DNA from: Promethearchaeota archaeon
GTDB taxonomy: Archaea > Asgardarchaeota > Lokiarchaeia > Sigyniarchaeales > SOKP01
Direction of reading: 5' to 3'
DNA length: 9,272 bases
Assembly: GCA_030606095.1 (NCBI GenBank)
Contig: JAUWHC010000071.1
Coordinates: 1-9,272 of the forward strand
The position numbers and the translations under genes are program-made. How positions within the stretch are numbered: position 1 is the stretch's first letter; every line of letters starts with the position of its first letter. Positions 1 to 6,355 of this stretch are shown one piece after another. Below the pieces are notes generated by a model. That model searched no databases. It had not been told where the DNA came from and saw only the letters and a program-made list of their open reading frames with translations.

Positions 1-1291
1 CGTCAAATTCTTTCTCTGTAGATTCAATTTCTCTTACGACATTTTTAAGGACTGGAATCCAGAAAAAGGGAATAAAAATCCAAAAGAAGATTGAAATCAT
101 CATTCCAATAACAAAACCGAACATATCTGCGATAATGGTTCCGATTAAAGGACCAATCGCCCGTCCAATGATATCAAAAAAATTTGAGGTTGCCAACACA
201 GTTCCACGGTTTTCTGGGAGGTTTAAGTCTACGACTGTGGCATACCAGTTCCCGTTTACTGCTCCATTCACAAACATTCCAATACTGAATAGTACGATCC
301 AAATTAATAAGCCTGGAAATAAATTAGGAGCGCTAAATGGAAAAATTAATGCGACGAATAGAAATGGAATAGGAGCAATATTGCCAAATAACGCTAAAAG
401 AACCCTCGCTTTTTTATTACCTTTTTTAAACTGCTTGTCTCCAACATACCCAAATACTACAGTCCCAAGTATGATACTTACGAGAATGATTAAGAAAATT
501 AGCACAGTCACATCCGCGGTAATCCCATGAGATACTTCCATATATGCGTAAAGTAAGGTTAGTATAATGCCGGTAGGAATCGTATCTACAAAATTAACAA
601 CTAACCAAATGTTAGCTTTCTTTTTAAAAATTATCCGTACATCTGATAGTTTTATCCTATAAGAGTAATCGATAACGTCTATATCAAAGGAATGATCTTT
701 ACCCAAACGAGAAGGTTCTTTAAAAAGCAAAAACAATAACGTTGCCAAAATACCAACAATACCAATTATTAGAAAGGGGAATCTCCAATCAGTACTACCG
801 GCATATGTAGCTAAAGCACTACCAAAAACTATTCCAAAAAAAGATGCGATCGAGAAAAACGAAAAGCTTTTAGAGCGGTCCTCACGCGAGACCATATCCC
901 CCATTAACGAAAAAATGCTTGGAATTAATGCGCCATATCCTATTCCTGTTAAGATAGTTAAGAAGAAAAAAACGGAATAACCAATGATTCCAGGTGGAAC
1001 AGTTATGGTGAAAAGCGAAAAGATGGAAAATATTAACGAACCAAAAAACACTATCCATTTTCTCACAATTAAATCGGCCAAATACCCCGAAATTAACATC
1101 GTTATTCCAGTAAAAATCATAAAAGAGAAAGTAAGTGCTCCGATAGGTGCAGTATCACCTCCAAACCCGAAATAACTTGAAATCACGAGTAAATTAGGCG
1201 AAATCATATTTGCTACAGAATTAATTAGCGTAATAATCAAAACAAATAGAATAATTGACAATAATGGTATTTTTTTAGAAATATCGTTCAT
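1..1291 (-). CDS. MFS transporter, C-terminus cut by window edge
   Basis: A major facilitator superfamily permease of the cytoplasmic membrane; 430 codons are visible with no stop before the left edge. About 12 hydrophobic segments can be followed, at roughly residues 9-30, 49-68, 78-96, 101-127, 143-163, 172-190, 226-250, 261-283, 297-317, 324-344, 365-389 and 392-413, with a charged central loop at about 191-225. The loop after segment 2 carries MFS motif A (GYLADLIVRK, residues 69-78). A degenerate copy (GYVGDKQFKKG) follows segment 8, and DWRFPF precedes segment 6. NLPENRGT near residues 357-364 resembles the loop before segment 11 in spinster-like and related MFS proteins. The charged tail after segment 12 suggests only a few residues are missing. 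The start is the ATG at 1291-1289; no Shine-Dalgarno is seen, but a TATA box lies about 26 bases upstream, suggesting a leaderless mRNA. Substrate cannot be read from sequence; a drug, sugar or metabolite exporter are all possible. Confidence 0.9.
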   Translation of the reverse strand, partial: MNDISKKIPLLSIILFVLIITLINSVANMISPNLLVISSYFGFGGDTAPIGALTFSFMIFTGITMLISGYLADLIVRKWIVFFGSLIFSIFSLFTITVPPGIIGYSVFFFLTILTGIGYGALIPSIFSLMGDMVSREDRSKSFSFFSIASFFGIVFGSALATYAGSTDWRFPFLIIGIVGILATLLFLLFKEPSRLGKDHSFDIDVIDYSYRIKLSDVRIIFKKKANIWLVVNFVDTIPTGIILTLLYAYMEVSHGITADVTVLIFLIILVSIILGTVVFGYVGDKQFKKGNKKARVLLALFGNIAPIPFLFVALIFPFSAPNLFPGLLIWIVLFSIGMFVNGAVNGNWYATVVDLNLPENRGTVLATSNFFDIIGRAIGPLIGTIIADMFGFVIGMMISIFFWIFIPFFWIPVLKNVVREIESTEKEFD

Positions 1292-1313
1292 ACTAAAAAT
1301 TTAAACTTCATTC

Positions 1314-1321
1314 TATAAAAA
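1314..1321 (-). promoter_or_regulatory. TATA box for the MFS gene, probably leaderless
   Basis: On the minus strand this reads TTTTTATA, centred 26-27 bases before the A of the MFS start codon. That is the archaeal spacing between TATA centre and transcription start, so transcription would begin at or next to the ATG. This agrees with the absence of a ribosome-binding site. The surroundings are very A+T-rich, so a chance match is possible. Confidence 0.45.
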
Positions 1322-1433
1322 GATTGAAAAAGACTCTAAAACTTAAAATAATTCATAAAGAATTAGATTACAATATCTTAATTAATCTTACATCAAAGGA
1401 AGAATCTAAAAATCTAGATATGCAAATTAAAAA

Positions 1434-1880
1434 CTAACAAAGCTCTCCTTGTTTTTCGTAGCAGTCAAAAACACTATCTAAATTTTCGATATAATTTTGC
1501 ATAGATGCATACCATCTATCAAGTAAATCGCGAGTCTGCTTCTTAATCATTTCTAAATCTTTTGCTCCGTAAACATATAGATATCCGCGTTTTGTTTTAT
1601 CTTCTATATTCTTTTTTTCGCTGAACTCTTTTAAAGACATTGATTTTCTTTCGACAACATTAATCTCAATTAGTGTTTGGAGGGCCCTTTGAATTGAACT
1701 ACGATCCTTTTTAAAAATTTTAGTTAATTCCATCGTACTCACGTTTTGGTGTTTTAATAGATATGAAAACACAACAGATTCTATAACGTTAAGTCCTAAT
1801 ATGCATTTAAATAATTTTCCACTTCTAAAAATCTTTTTCTCTTCTAACATACCTTTTAATTGTTCTGAAATACTTTCCAA
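1434..1880 (-). CDS. Small winged helix-turn-helix transcriptional regulator (TrmB/MarR-like)
   Basis: A 148-residue predicted DNA-binding protein. Residues 31-45 (VIESVVFSYLLKHQ), 48-57 (STMELTKIF) and 59-72 (DRSSIQRALQTLIE) form the three helices of a winged HTH, the last being the recognition helix. A basic wing follows to about residue 105 (KRGYLYVYGA). The C-terminal helix (about 107-140) probably dimerises. No effector domain is seen, so this is a stand-alone HTH of the type often annotated as TrmB-like in archaea. The first possible start is TTG at 1880-1878, because a TAA lies two codons upstream. An ATG at 1850-1848 (residue 11) is the alternative and would remove only ten residues before the HTH. 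GGTG at 1891-1888 could serve the TTG start. The protein has Cys26, Cys140 and Cys148. It lies between thioredoxin and MFS genes on the same strand and may control one of them; that is inference. Confidence 0.8.
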   Translation of the reverse strand: MESISEQLKGMLEEKKIFRSGKLFKCILGLNVIESVVFSYLLKHQNVSTMELTKIFKKDRSSIQRALQTLIEINVVERKSMSLKEFSEKKNIEDKTKRGYLYVYGAKDLEMIKKQTRDLLDRWYASMQNYIENLDSVFDCYEKQGELC

Positions 1881-1905
1881 GAATTAACACCAATAATTAT
1901 TTTGC

Positions 1906-1912
1906 TATTTAA
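1906..1912 (-). promoter_or_regulatory. TATA-like box for the HTH regulator gene
   Basis: The minus strand reads TTAAATA, preceded by CA and followed by GC. Its centre lies 29 bases before the TTG and 59 before the alternative ATG. The predicted transcript start near 1883 would give either a nearly leaderless TTG mRNA or a leader of about 33 bases to the ATG. It sits just past a U-rich stretch that may end the thioredoxin transcript, so the regulator could have its own promoter. Confidence 0.3.
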
Positions 1913-1914
1913 TG

Positions 1915-1945
1915 AAAAATTTAATAAAACAAAAATTAAAAAATA
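1915..1945 (-). terminator. U-rich terminator after thioredoxin
   Basis: Directly after the thioredoxin stop codon the minus strand is dominated by T-runs: T6 at 1943-1938, T5 at 1935-1931, then further T4-T5 runs. Archaeal RNA polymerase commonly terminates at such oligo-U tracts without a hairpin. No strong stem-loop is seen. The call is weakened by the general A+T richness. Confidence 0.4.
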
Positions 1946-1947
1946 AA

Positions 1948-2355
1948 TTACGCGAAAGACTGAAGTTTTTCCAAGATTCTGTTCATGTAATCTTCGTTTA
2001 TTGCGCCAACAATTTTATGTATTACCTTATTATCTTTAATAAATAATGTCGTAGGAATTCCAGTAATTCTGTAATTTTGGGCTATAGAGCCGACTTCGTC
2101 AACGTTTACTTTAACAAAGATAAAATCTTGATAGCGCTCCTTTTGAATTTTTTCGAATATAGGTGCAAACATCAGGCAAGGAGAGCACCAAACCGCCCAA
2201 AAATCTATTATTATAACCCTATCAGAGAAATCTTGGGTTAATTTATTAAACTCTTCTGCCGAATGAATTTTAACTATTTCTGTTGGCATCGATTGAGCTT
2301 TTATCAGCATTTCGGCCTTTCTTAGCCGAATCTTTTCTAAATCATTATCAGACAT
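1948..2355 (-). CDS. Thioredoxin with archaeal-type N-terminal helix
   Basis: A cytosolic thiol-disulfide oxidoreductase of 135 residues. The thioredoxin fold covers about residues 27-135. The active site is WCSPC (residues 56-60), with serine in place of the glycine of classical WCGPC. The buried Asp region is IIDFWA and the cis-proline loop is GIPTT (Pro101). Both catalytic cysteines are present, so it should be active. Before the fold is a charged helix (MSDNDLEKIRLRKAEML) like those seen at the N-terminus of many archaeal thioredoxins. The frame continues upstream to a GTG at 2421, which would add 22 residues (starting MIVMHYITT). I prefer the ATG at 2355-2353, because the family-like sequence begins there and GGAAAAG lies just upstream. 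The gene is first of three on this strand and is followed by a U-rich tract. Its reductase partner is not in the window. It could reduce the neighbouring cysteine-containing regulator, but nothing here proves that. Confidence 0.92.
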   Translation of the reverse strand: MSDNDLEKIRLRKAEMLIKAQSMPTEIVKIHSAEEFNKLTQDFSDRVIIIDFWAVWCSPCLMFAPIFEKIQKERYQDFIFVKVNVDEVGSIAQNYRITGIPTTLFIKDNKVIHKIVGAINEDYMNRILEKLQSFA

Positions 2356-2453
2356 TTTCTTTTCCGTTTTTGTGTTGTTTACTCTTATGTTTAAAGTGGT
2401 GATATAGTGCATCACAATCACATAACTTTATTAATTTATAATATTTAACCTTC

Positions 2454-2461
2454 TATTTAAA
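2454..2461 (-). promoter_or_regulatory. TATA box for the thioredoxin gene
   Basis: The minus strand reads TTTAAATA, an exact match to the archaeal TATA consensus, preceded by the GC-containing CGCGAGC, which stands out in this A+T-rich stretch. A start about 26 bases downstream, near 2431, would give a leader of about 76 bases to the preferred ATG at 2355. It would leave about 10 bases before the upstream GTG at 2421, so that longer form is not excluded. A second weaker box (TTAAATAT, 2448-2441) lies nearer. Confidence 0.5.
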
Positions 2462-2506
2462 GCTCGCGATTATGAAAAAAAAGGCACAACAAAAGAATGA
2501 AGAACG

Positions 2507-2537
2507 AAAAAACGAAAACTTTTCAAAACTTTTTTTT
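2507..2537. repeat. Phased A/T-tracts with a 10-base direct repeat
   Basis: AAAACTTTT occurs at 2515-2523 and again at 2525-2533, a tandem repeat with a 10-base period. An A6 run (2507-2512) precedes it and the second copy runs into T8 (2530-2537). Tracts spaced by about one helical turn can bend DNA. The repeat lies in the 289-base region between the divergent thioredoxin and longin-roadblock starts, about 70 bases from the former's TATA box. The function is unknown; it could be a regulator site, a bent segment or chance in A-rich sequence. Confidence 0.4.
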
Positions 2538-2588
2538 ATTTTTAATTAAGATTGACAATATTCGCTGACTGTTCTTCTATTACTAACA

Positions 2589-2596
2589 CTTAAAAG
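2589..2596 (+). promoter_or_regulatory. TATA-like box for the longin-roadblock gene
   Basis: CTTAAAAG is centred about 52 bases before the preferred ATG. The expected transcript start near 2619 would leave a leader of about 26 bases that includes the GGTGA ribosome-binding site. The match to consensus is only partial. Confidence 0.35.
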
Positions 2597-2631
2597 AGCA
2601 AATTTATTCTATTTTTCTATAAGTAGATTTC

Positions 2632-2636
2632 GGTGA
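2632..2636 (+). promoter_or_regulatory. Ribosome-binding site GGTGA that decides the downstream start
   Basis: GGTGA can pair with the conserved TCACC near the 3' end of archaeal 16S rRNA. It lies 8 bases before the ATG at 2645, a normal spacing. The frame could also open at the GTG at 2633-2635, but that GTG is part of the GGTGA itself. The ATG is therefore the better start. Confidence 0.6.
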
Positions 2637-2644
2637 AATTAAAT

Positions 2645-3397
2645 ATGAACATCCATTCGCTTTTTATATTAAAAAATACTGGAGCTTGTATTTACAGCAG
2701 AAATATAACGACCGATTTTGATAATATTGAACCTAATTTAATTACACCCTTTTTTTCAGCGTTATTTTCATTCTCAGCAAATGTTATCTCTAAACAGACT
2801 CCGGAAATTCTCGAAATGGGCGGATTTAGAATTGTTTTTAAAGTGAAAGGAGAATTTATTTATGCTATTTTAGCAGGCTCAAGTGCAAGTTTATTGTTTA
2901 TTAAATCCCGTTTGGTTAGTATAGCTGATGTTTTTGAAGAATTTTTAGAGAACAACGATGTTGAAGATTGCCAAGAAATCATGAGTGCCGAATTCGACTC
3001 TAAAATTGATTCAATCATTACCGGTGAAGATGAATTGATCGGTAGTCAACATTTATATAAAAAAATTATTGATTTCATTAAGAGATTAATGTTAGAAAAT
3101 ACAATATTAGGTGCTACTTTATTTACGATCAATGGAAAAGTAATTTATACTTCTCTTCCACATAAAATATTATTATCCTCTTTAAAAGAATTAGAAATTA
3201 GACATATGGTGGCAAACGAATTCAAATTGACATTTGTTAGCTTAGATAATGGTCAAAAAGTCTTTACGAGAAAAATAAATATTCCGTGGAAGCTCGATCC
3301 ATTATTGGTCGTAGTGCTATTCGAGTCTTCGGTCCCTCTCGGTATGGCTGAAGTAAATTTAGACAAATTAATTAAAACAATCGAAAATATCCTTTAA
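2645..3397 (+). CDS. Longin-like plus roadblock/LC7-like two-domain protein
   Basis: A predicted 250-residue cytosolic protein with no signal peptide, membrane segment or catalytic motif. Residues 1-105 follow a longin-like pattern: a strand pair (SLFILKNTGACIYSRNI), a hydrophobic helix (NLITPFFSALFSFSANVI), a further strand group (FRIVFKVKGEFIYAILAG) and a helix (about 84-103). An acidic linker (about 106-135) leads to residues 137-250, which give the roadblock order: helix, strands LGATLFTING and KVIYTSLP, helix (about 176-188), strands KLTFVSLDN, KVFTRKINI and PLLVVVLFES, then a final helix. In eukaryotes and Asgard archaea these folds are platforms that bind or regulate small GTPases; MglB is a bacterial roadblock example. 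This assignment rests on predicted secondary-structure order rather than a diagnostic motif. The function here is inferred, and no GTPase gene is in the window. The gene stands alone on its strand and converges on the kinase gene 23 bases away. Confidence 0.7.
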   Translation: MNIHSLFILKNTGACIYSRNITTDFDNIEPNLITPFFSALFSFSANVISKQTPEILEMGGFRIVFKVKGEFIYAILAGSSASLLFIKSRLVSIADVFEEFLENNDVEDCQEIMSAEFDSKIDSIITGEDELIGSQHLYKKIIDFIKRLMLENTILGATLFTINGKVIYTSLPHKILLSSLKELEIRHMVANEFKLTFVSLDNGQKVFTRKINIPWKLDPLLVVVLFESSVPLGMAEVNLDKLIKTIENIL

Positions 3398-3403
3398 TTT
3401 TTT
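3398..3403 (+). terminator. Oligo-U terminator after the longin-roadblock gene
   Basis: A T6 run begins immediately after the TAA stop, followed 14 bases later by a T5 run (3418-3422) that overlaps the stop codon of the convergent kinase gene. The gap to that gene is only 23 bases, so the plus-strand transcript must end here or run antisense into the kinase. Confidence 0.4.
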
Positions 3404-3420
3404 AACCAATTCCTTGATTT

Positions 3421-5997
3421 TTACCCTTGTTTGTATGGTAATTTTACTATAAAGGTACTTCCTTTATGTCTTCCTTCCGATTCGGCCCAAATTTGACCAC
3501 CATGCAAATCGATTATTGATCTTGATATGAACAATCCGAGCCCTGAACCTCGGATGTCAATAAATTCTAATCCTTCCCCAACTCTTTCTATTTTACCAAA
3601 TCGAGTAAAAATAAATTTCATTTCCTCCTTCGTTAAACCTATTCCTGTATCGCATATTAATAACTTAACCCAATTTTCAGACTTTTTAAGGCTAACTTTT
3701 AAATTGCCTTTAGGTGGAGTATTTTTTATCGCATTTGATAATAGGTTTGTAAATACTTGTATAATTCTTATTTCATCTAATTCTAAATATAAATTTTCTA
3801 AGATATCTAAATTTAAAGTAATATTTCGTTTTTTCAGAAAAAATTTCATATTATTGCAAGATTCTCGAACTAACTCGCATAAATCGATCATTTTTTTATT
3901 TAATTTGAACTTATCATATTGTAATCGTGAGATATCAAGTAAATTTTCGACCAAACTATTTAATCTTTTACCTCCTTTTTCAATAATTTGTATTAATTCT
4001 AATGCCTCCGAATCTAATTGTGACTTATAGAAACTTAAAAAAAGTTCAGATGAACCCAGAATTTGCATTAACGGCGTTTTCAACTCATGAGAAATTCCTG
4101 ATATTAGCTCTTTTCTAATTCTATCAAGCTCTTTTAACTTTTTTATCTCTTCTTTTATGAGATTCTCTATTTTTTTTCGTTCTGTTATTTCTCGTATAAA
4201 AACTGCAACTCGATCTTTAGTGAAAAAAAGATTACGAGCTTCAAAATCTCGAAGTTCGCCTTTAATGGTAAGGTCGTATTCAATTATATTTGGTTGTTGA
4301 GTTTCTATTGTTCTTTTTATAGCATTAGTACATAATAATGCTTCCTTTTCAGGTAATATATCTAGCATTTTATTACCAATAATCTTCTCTGGAGGTAAAT
4401 ATAGCATTTCTTCTTTACCTCTATATTCTAGAATGGTAGTATCTTTGGAAACTAAGAAAAACAAGTCCGGAATTACTTCAAATATTCTTCGAAATTTGTT
4501 TTCAGATTCTTTCAATTCTTCTTCTGCATGTACTCGCTCAGTAATATCTTCAAGAATGCACAATACACCAGTTACTTCTCCGAAAGAATCGCGAATGGGA
4601 CTTATGTATAGCTTACAAGTGATCTCTTTATTCCATTTTGATTTATAAGCAAATCTCTTTATAATCAATTCTCCACTATCAATGCAACGTTTTATTGCTG
4701 CCGAAGCACCAACCTTTTTTAGCAGAGGAAAAGTTAGGAGATTTATTTTTTTTGTAGCTTCGGCGGATGGTGAACCAAGTATTTTTAACAATGCAGGATT
4801 GGCAATCTTAATATTTCCTTTTATATCTGCTGAAAATATCCCTAAAGGAGCATGTTTAATCAGCATACGATATCGCTCTTCACTATCCCGTAAAGCCTCC
4901 TCCGCTTTTTTACGTTCGGTAATATCACGGACGATAGATAAGAAGAATGTTTTCTTTTTGGATTTTAGAGGTGCTATATTAATCTCAAGCGATAATTGAG
5001 TGCCATCACGATGAATACCAACCTTTTCAGCAAGATTATCAAAAATTTTTTCAGGTTCTGAATAGATTGGAAGGGATTGCTCTGTTGGCGGTGTTAAATC
5101 CGATGTTTTCTTTTTTAACAGTTCTGAACGTGTATAGCCAAATAATTGGCTAGCCGCTTGATTTGCATCAATGATCTCTTCTTTCTCGTTCTCTAAAAAG
5201 ATTGCATTACTCGCATGTTCAAAAAGTGTCCGATAGAATTCCATACTCTCACTTAATCTTTTTTCTATCTTCTTACGTTCAGTAATGTCTTGAATCATAA
5301 TTTGGATAAAATTAGTTTCATTTAATTTAACTAAAGAAGATCGTGATTGTACCCAAATCTTTCTCCCATCCTTTTTAGAAATTTGAAATTCTATCGGTTT
5401 TGAAATTACTTCTTTAAACAGAAGTTTTTCTCTTCCTTTCAATAATAATATGAATTTGGAGGGTATTATGGGTAGTTCTAAATAATTCTTACCAATAAAA
5501 GAGCCTTTTTTATAACCAAACATCTTTTCAGTCGTAGAATTATAGTCAATGATCACTCCTTTCATGTCTAAAAGTATAATTGAATAAGGAGAATTTTCAA
5601 ATAAACATCTATATTTCTCTTCAGAAGCTTTATATTTAGTTATATCTCGTATATTAACAATAAAAGCAATTGGTTTCTTATAATCATCTAAAATTAAATT
5701 CACATTAAATTCACTAATGAAATTGGAATCATCTTGCCTTACAAGTACATATTCAATATTTCTAATATATCTTTTATATAAGATTTTTTCTAAATTTTTC
5801 ATAGCTTCGTCCTGATTGACTGAAGCAATTAAATCGATAAAACTTTTTCCAATTAGTTTTGTAGTATCAGAAACCCCAAATAAGTTAAATGCTTGCTGAG
5901 ATGCTTCGATAATCTTCCATTTTAAATTAGTGATAATTGTGGCATCTGGAGATGCCTTCACTAACATTTTATATAATTTTTCACTCTCTTCTAACAT
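3421..5997 (-). CDS. Soluble multi-PAS sensor histidine kinase (five PAS, HisKA, HATPase)
   Basis: An 858-residue cytosolic two-component kinase; no membrane segment is seen. Five PAS-PAC units lie at about residues 8-122, 126-241, 252-362, 372-487 and 498-607. Each ends in the typical DIT or EIT element, usually followed by ERKK, which joins it to the next. The HisKA dimerisation helix carries ISHELKTPL with the phospho-acceptor His637; HExxT (His637 to Thr641) is the arrangement that permits phosphatase as well as kinase activity. The ATPase domain has the N box (NLLSNAIKNTP, Asn755), G1 (CDTGIGL, Asp783), F box (IFTRFGKI) and G2 (GSGLGLF, from Gly817), so it looks active. No receiver domain is fused and none is encoded nearby, making it an orphan. 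No LOV-type cysteine motif is seen in the PAS units; ligands are unknown. The start is the ATG at 5997-5995. Met11 lies in a similar ATGTTAG context and is a possible alternative. This architecture is bacterial-type and common in archaea that have acquired such kinases. Confidence 0.95.
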   Translation of the reverse strand: MLEESEKLYKMLVKASPDATIITNLKWKIIEASQQAFNLFGVSDTTKLIGKSFIDLIASVNQDEAMKNLEKILYKRYIRNIEYVLVRQDDSNFISEFNVNLILDDYKKPIAFIVNIRDITKYKASEEKYRCLFENSPYSIILLDMKGVIIDYNSTTEKMFGYKKGSFIGKNYLELPIIPSKFILLLKGREKLLFKEVISKPIEFQISKKDGRKIWVQSRSSLVKLNETNFIQIMIQDITERKKIEKRLSESMEFYRTLFEHASNAIFLENEKEEIIDANQAASQLFGYTRSELLKKKTSDLTPPTEQSLPIYSEPEKIFDNLAEKVGIHRDGTQLSLEINIAPLKSKKKTFFLSIVRDITERKKAEEALRDSEERYRMLIKHAPLGIFSADIKGNIKIANPALLKILGSPSAEATKKINLLTFPLLKKVGASAAIKRCIDSGELIIKRFAYKSKWNKEITCKLYISPIRDSFGEVTGVLCILEDITERVHAEEELKESENKFRRIFEVIPDLFFLVSKDTTILEYRGKEEMLYLPPEKIIGNKMLDILPEKEALLCTNAIKRTIETQQPNIIEYDLTIKGELRDFEARNLFFTKDRVAVFIREITERKKIENLIKEEIKKLKELDRIRKELISGISHELKTPLMQILGSSELFLSFYKSQLDSEALELIQIIEKGGKRLNSLVENLLDISRLQYDKFKLNKKMIDLCELVRESCNNMKFFLKKRNITLNLDILENLYLELDEIRIIQVFTNLLSNAIKNTPPKGNLKVSLKKSENWVKLLICDTGIGLTKEEMKFIFTRFGKIERVGEGLEFIDIRGSGLGLFISRSIIDLHGGQIWAESEGRHKGSTFIVKLPYKQG

Positions 5998-6355
5998 TTT
6001 ATGAAGTATTTTTCAAAAATCATTAAAATTTTCTGCAATATTTTAACAAATCTCAATAAAACATACAATTTTCTATTTTGCGTTTTTATTAATTCCCTAA
6101 TTTCAATAATTTTCAGTAAAATATTCTATACTATTTTTTTGTTAGAATATCATATTAAATTATTATTCAAAAAATTAATGGACCTCTTAGTATATATTTT
6201 TTTTGTAAGTATAATTTTTTGAGATTGAAAATTTCAACAATAATTTTTTCTAAATCAGTTTAAGTTTAGTTAATATTTTATAATAGTGAATTTAAAAGGC
6301 TCTATTAAAAATCTATTTAATAATCTTTTTTTTTTATTAATAATTTAAAGATTTA
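5998..6355. promoter_or_regulatory. A+T-rich divergent intergenic region
   Basis: This region of 358 bases lies between the divergent kinase and reductase starts. It is almost pure A+T with long T-runs (T10 at about 6325-6334) and few G or C. A 73-codon frame at 6001-6222 is best explained as chance in T-rich sequence. For the kinase, a TATA-like ATTTTAAT on the minus strand (6029-6022) lies about 28 bases before its ATG, which would suit a leaderless transcript, but such words are frequent here. The reductase promoter candidate is listed separately. I see no hairpin-rich RNA, tRNA or riboswitch-like segment. Confidence 0.5.
6291..6298 (+). promoter_or_regulatory. TATA box for the reductase gene
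   Basis: TTTAAAAG, close to the archaeal TATA consensus, is centred about 61 bases before the ATG at 6356. The predicted start near 6321 leaves a U-rich leader of about 35 bases with no Shine-Dalgarno match. Other TATA-like words occur in this stretch, so the choice is tentative. Confidence 0.35.

Noticed and set aside
135..530. A 131-codon plus-strand frame, with another at 984-1175.
   Set aside because: Both lie antisense to the MFS gene, whose reading frame is continuous with clear family motifs; the peptides resemble no family.
1404..1419. Short inverted repeats ATCTA/TAGAT and the palindrome ATCTAGAT after the regulator stop, with AGATTA/TAATCT at 1365-1388.
   Set aside because: Arms of five to eight bases in A+T-rich DNA are expected by chance; neither lies at a convincing operator position.
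2472..2549. A 25-codon plus-strand frame starting MKKKAQQKNEER.
   Set aside because: It is low-complexity, lacks a ribosome-binding site and has a TATA word only about 14 bases upstream, too close for archaeal initiation; better explained by the A-rich tract.
3527..4030. Plus-strand frames at 3527-4030, 4433-4648 and 4682-4999.
   Set aside because: They are antisense to well-conserved HisKA, HATPase and PAS coding sequence and look like non-coding translations.
6001..6222. A 73-codon plus-strand frame that would encode a hydrophobic Phe/Ile/Leu-rich peptide.
   Set aside because: It starts three bases from the divergent kinase start, leaving no room for promoters, has no ribosome-binding site, and its composition is what T-rich intergenic DNA gives by chance.
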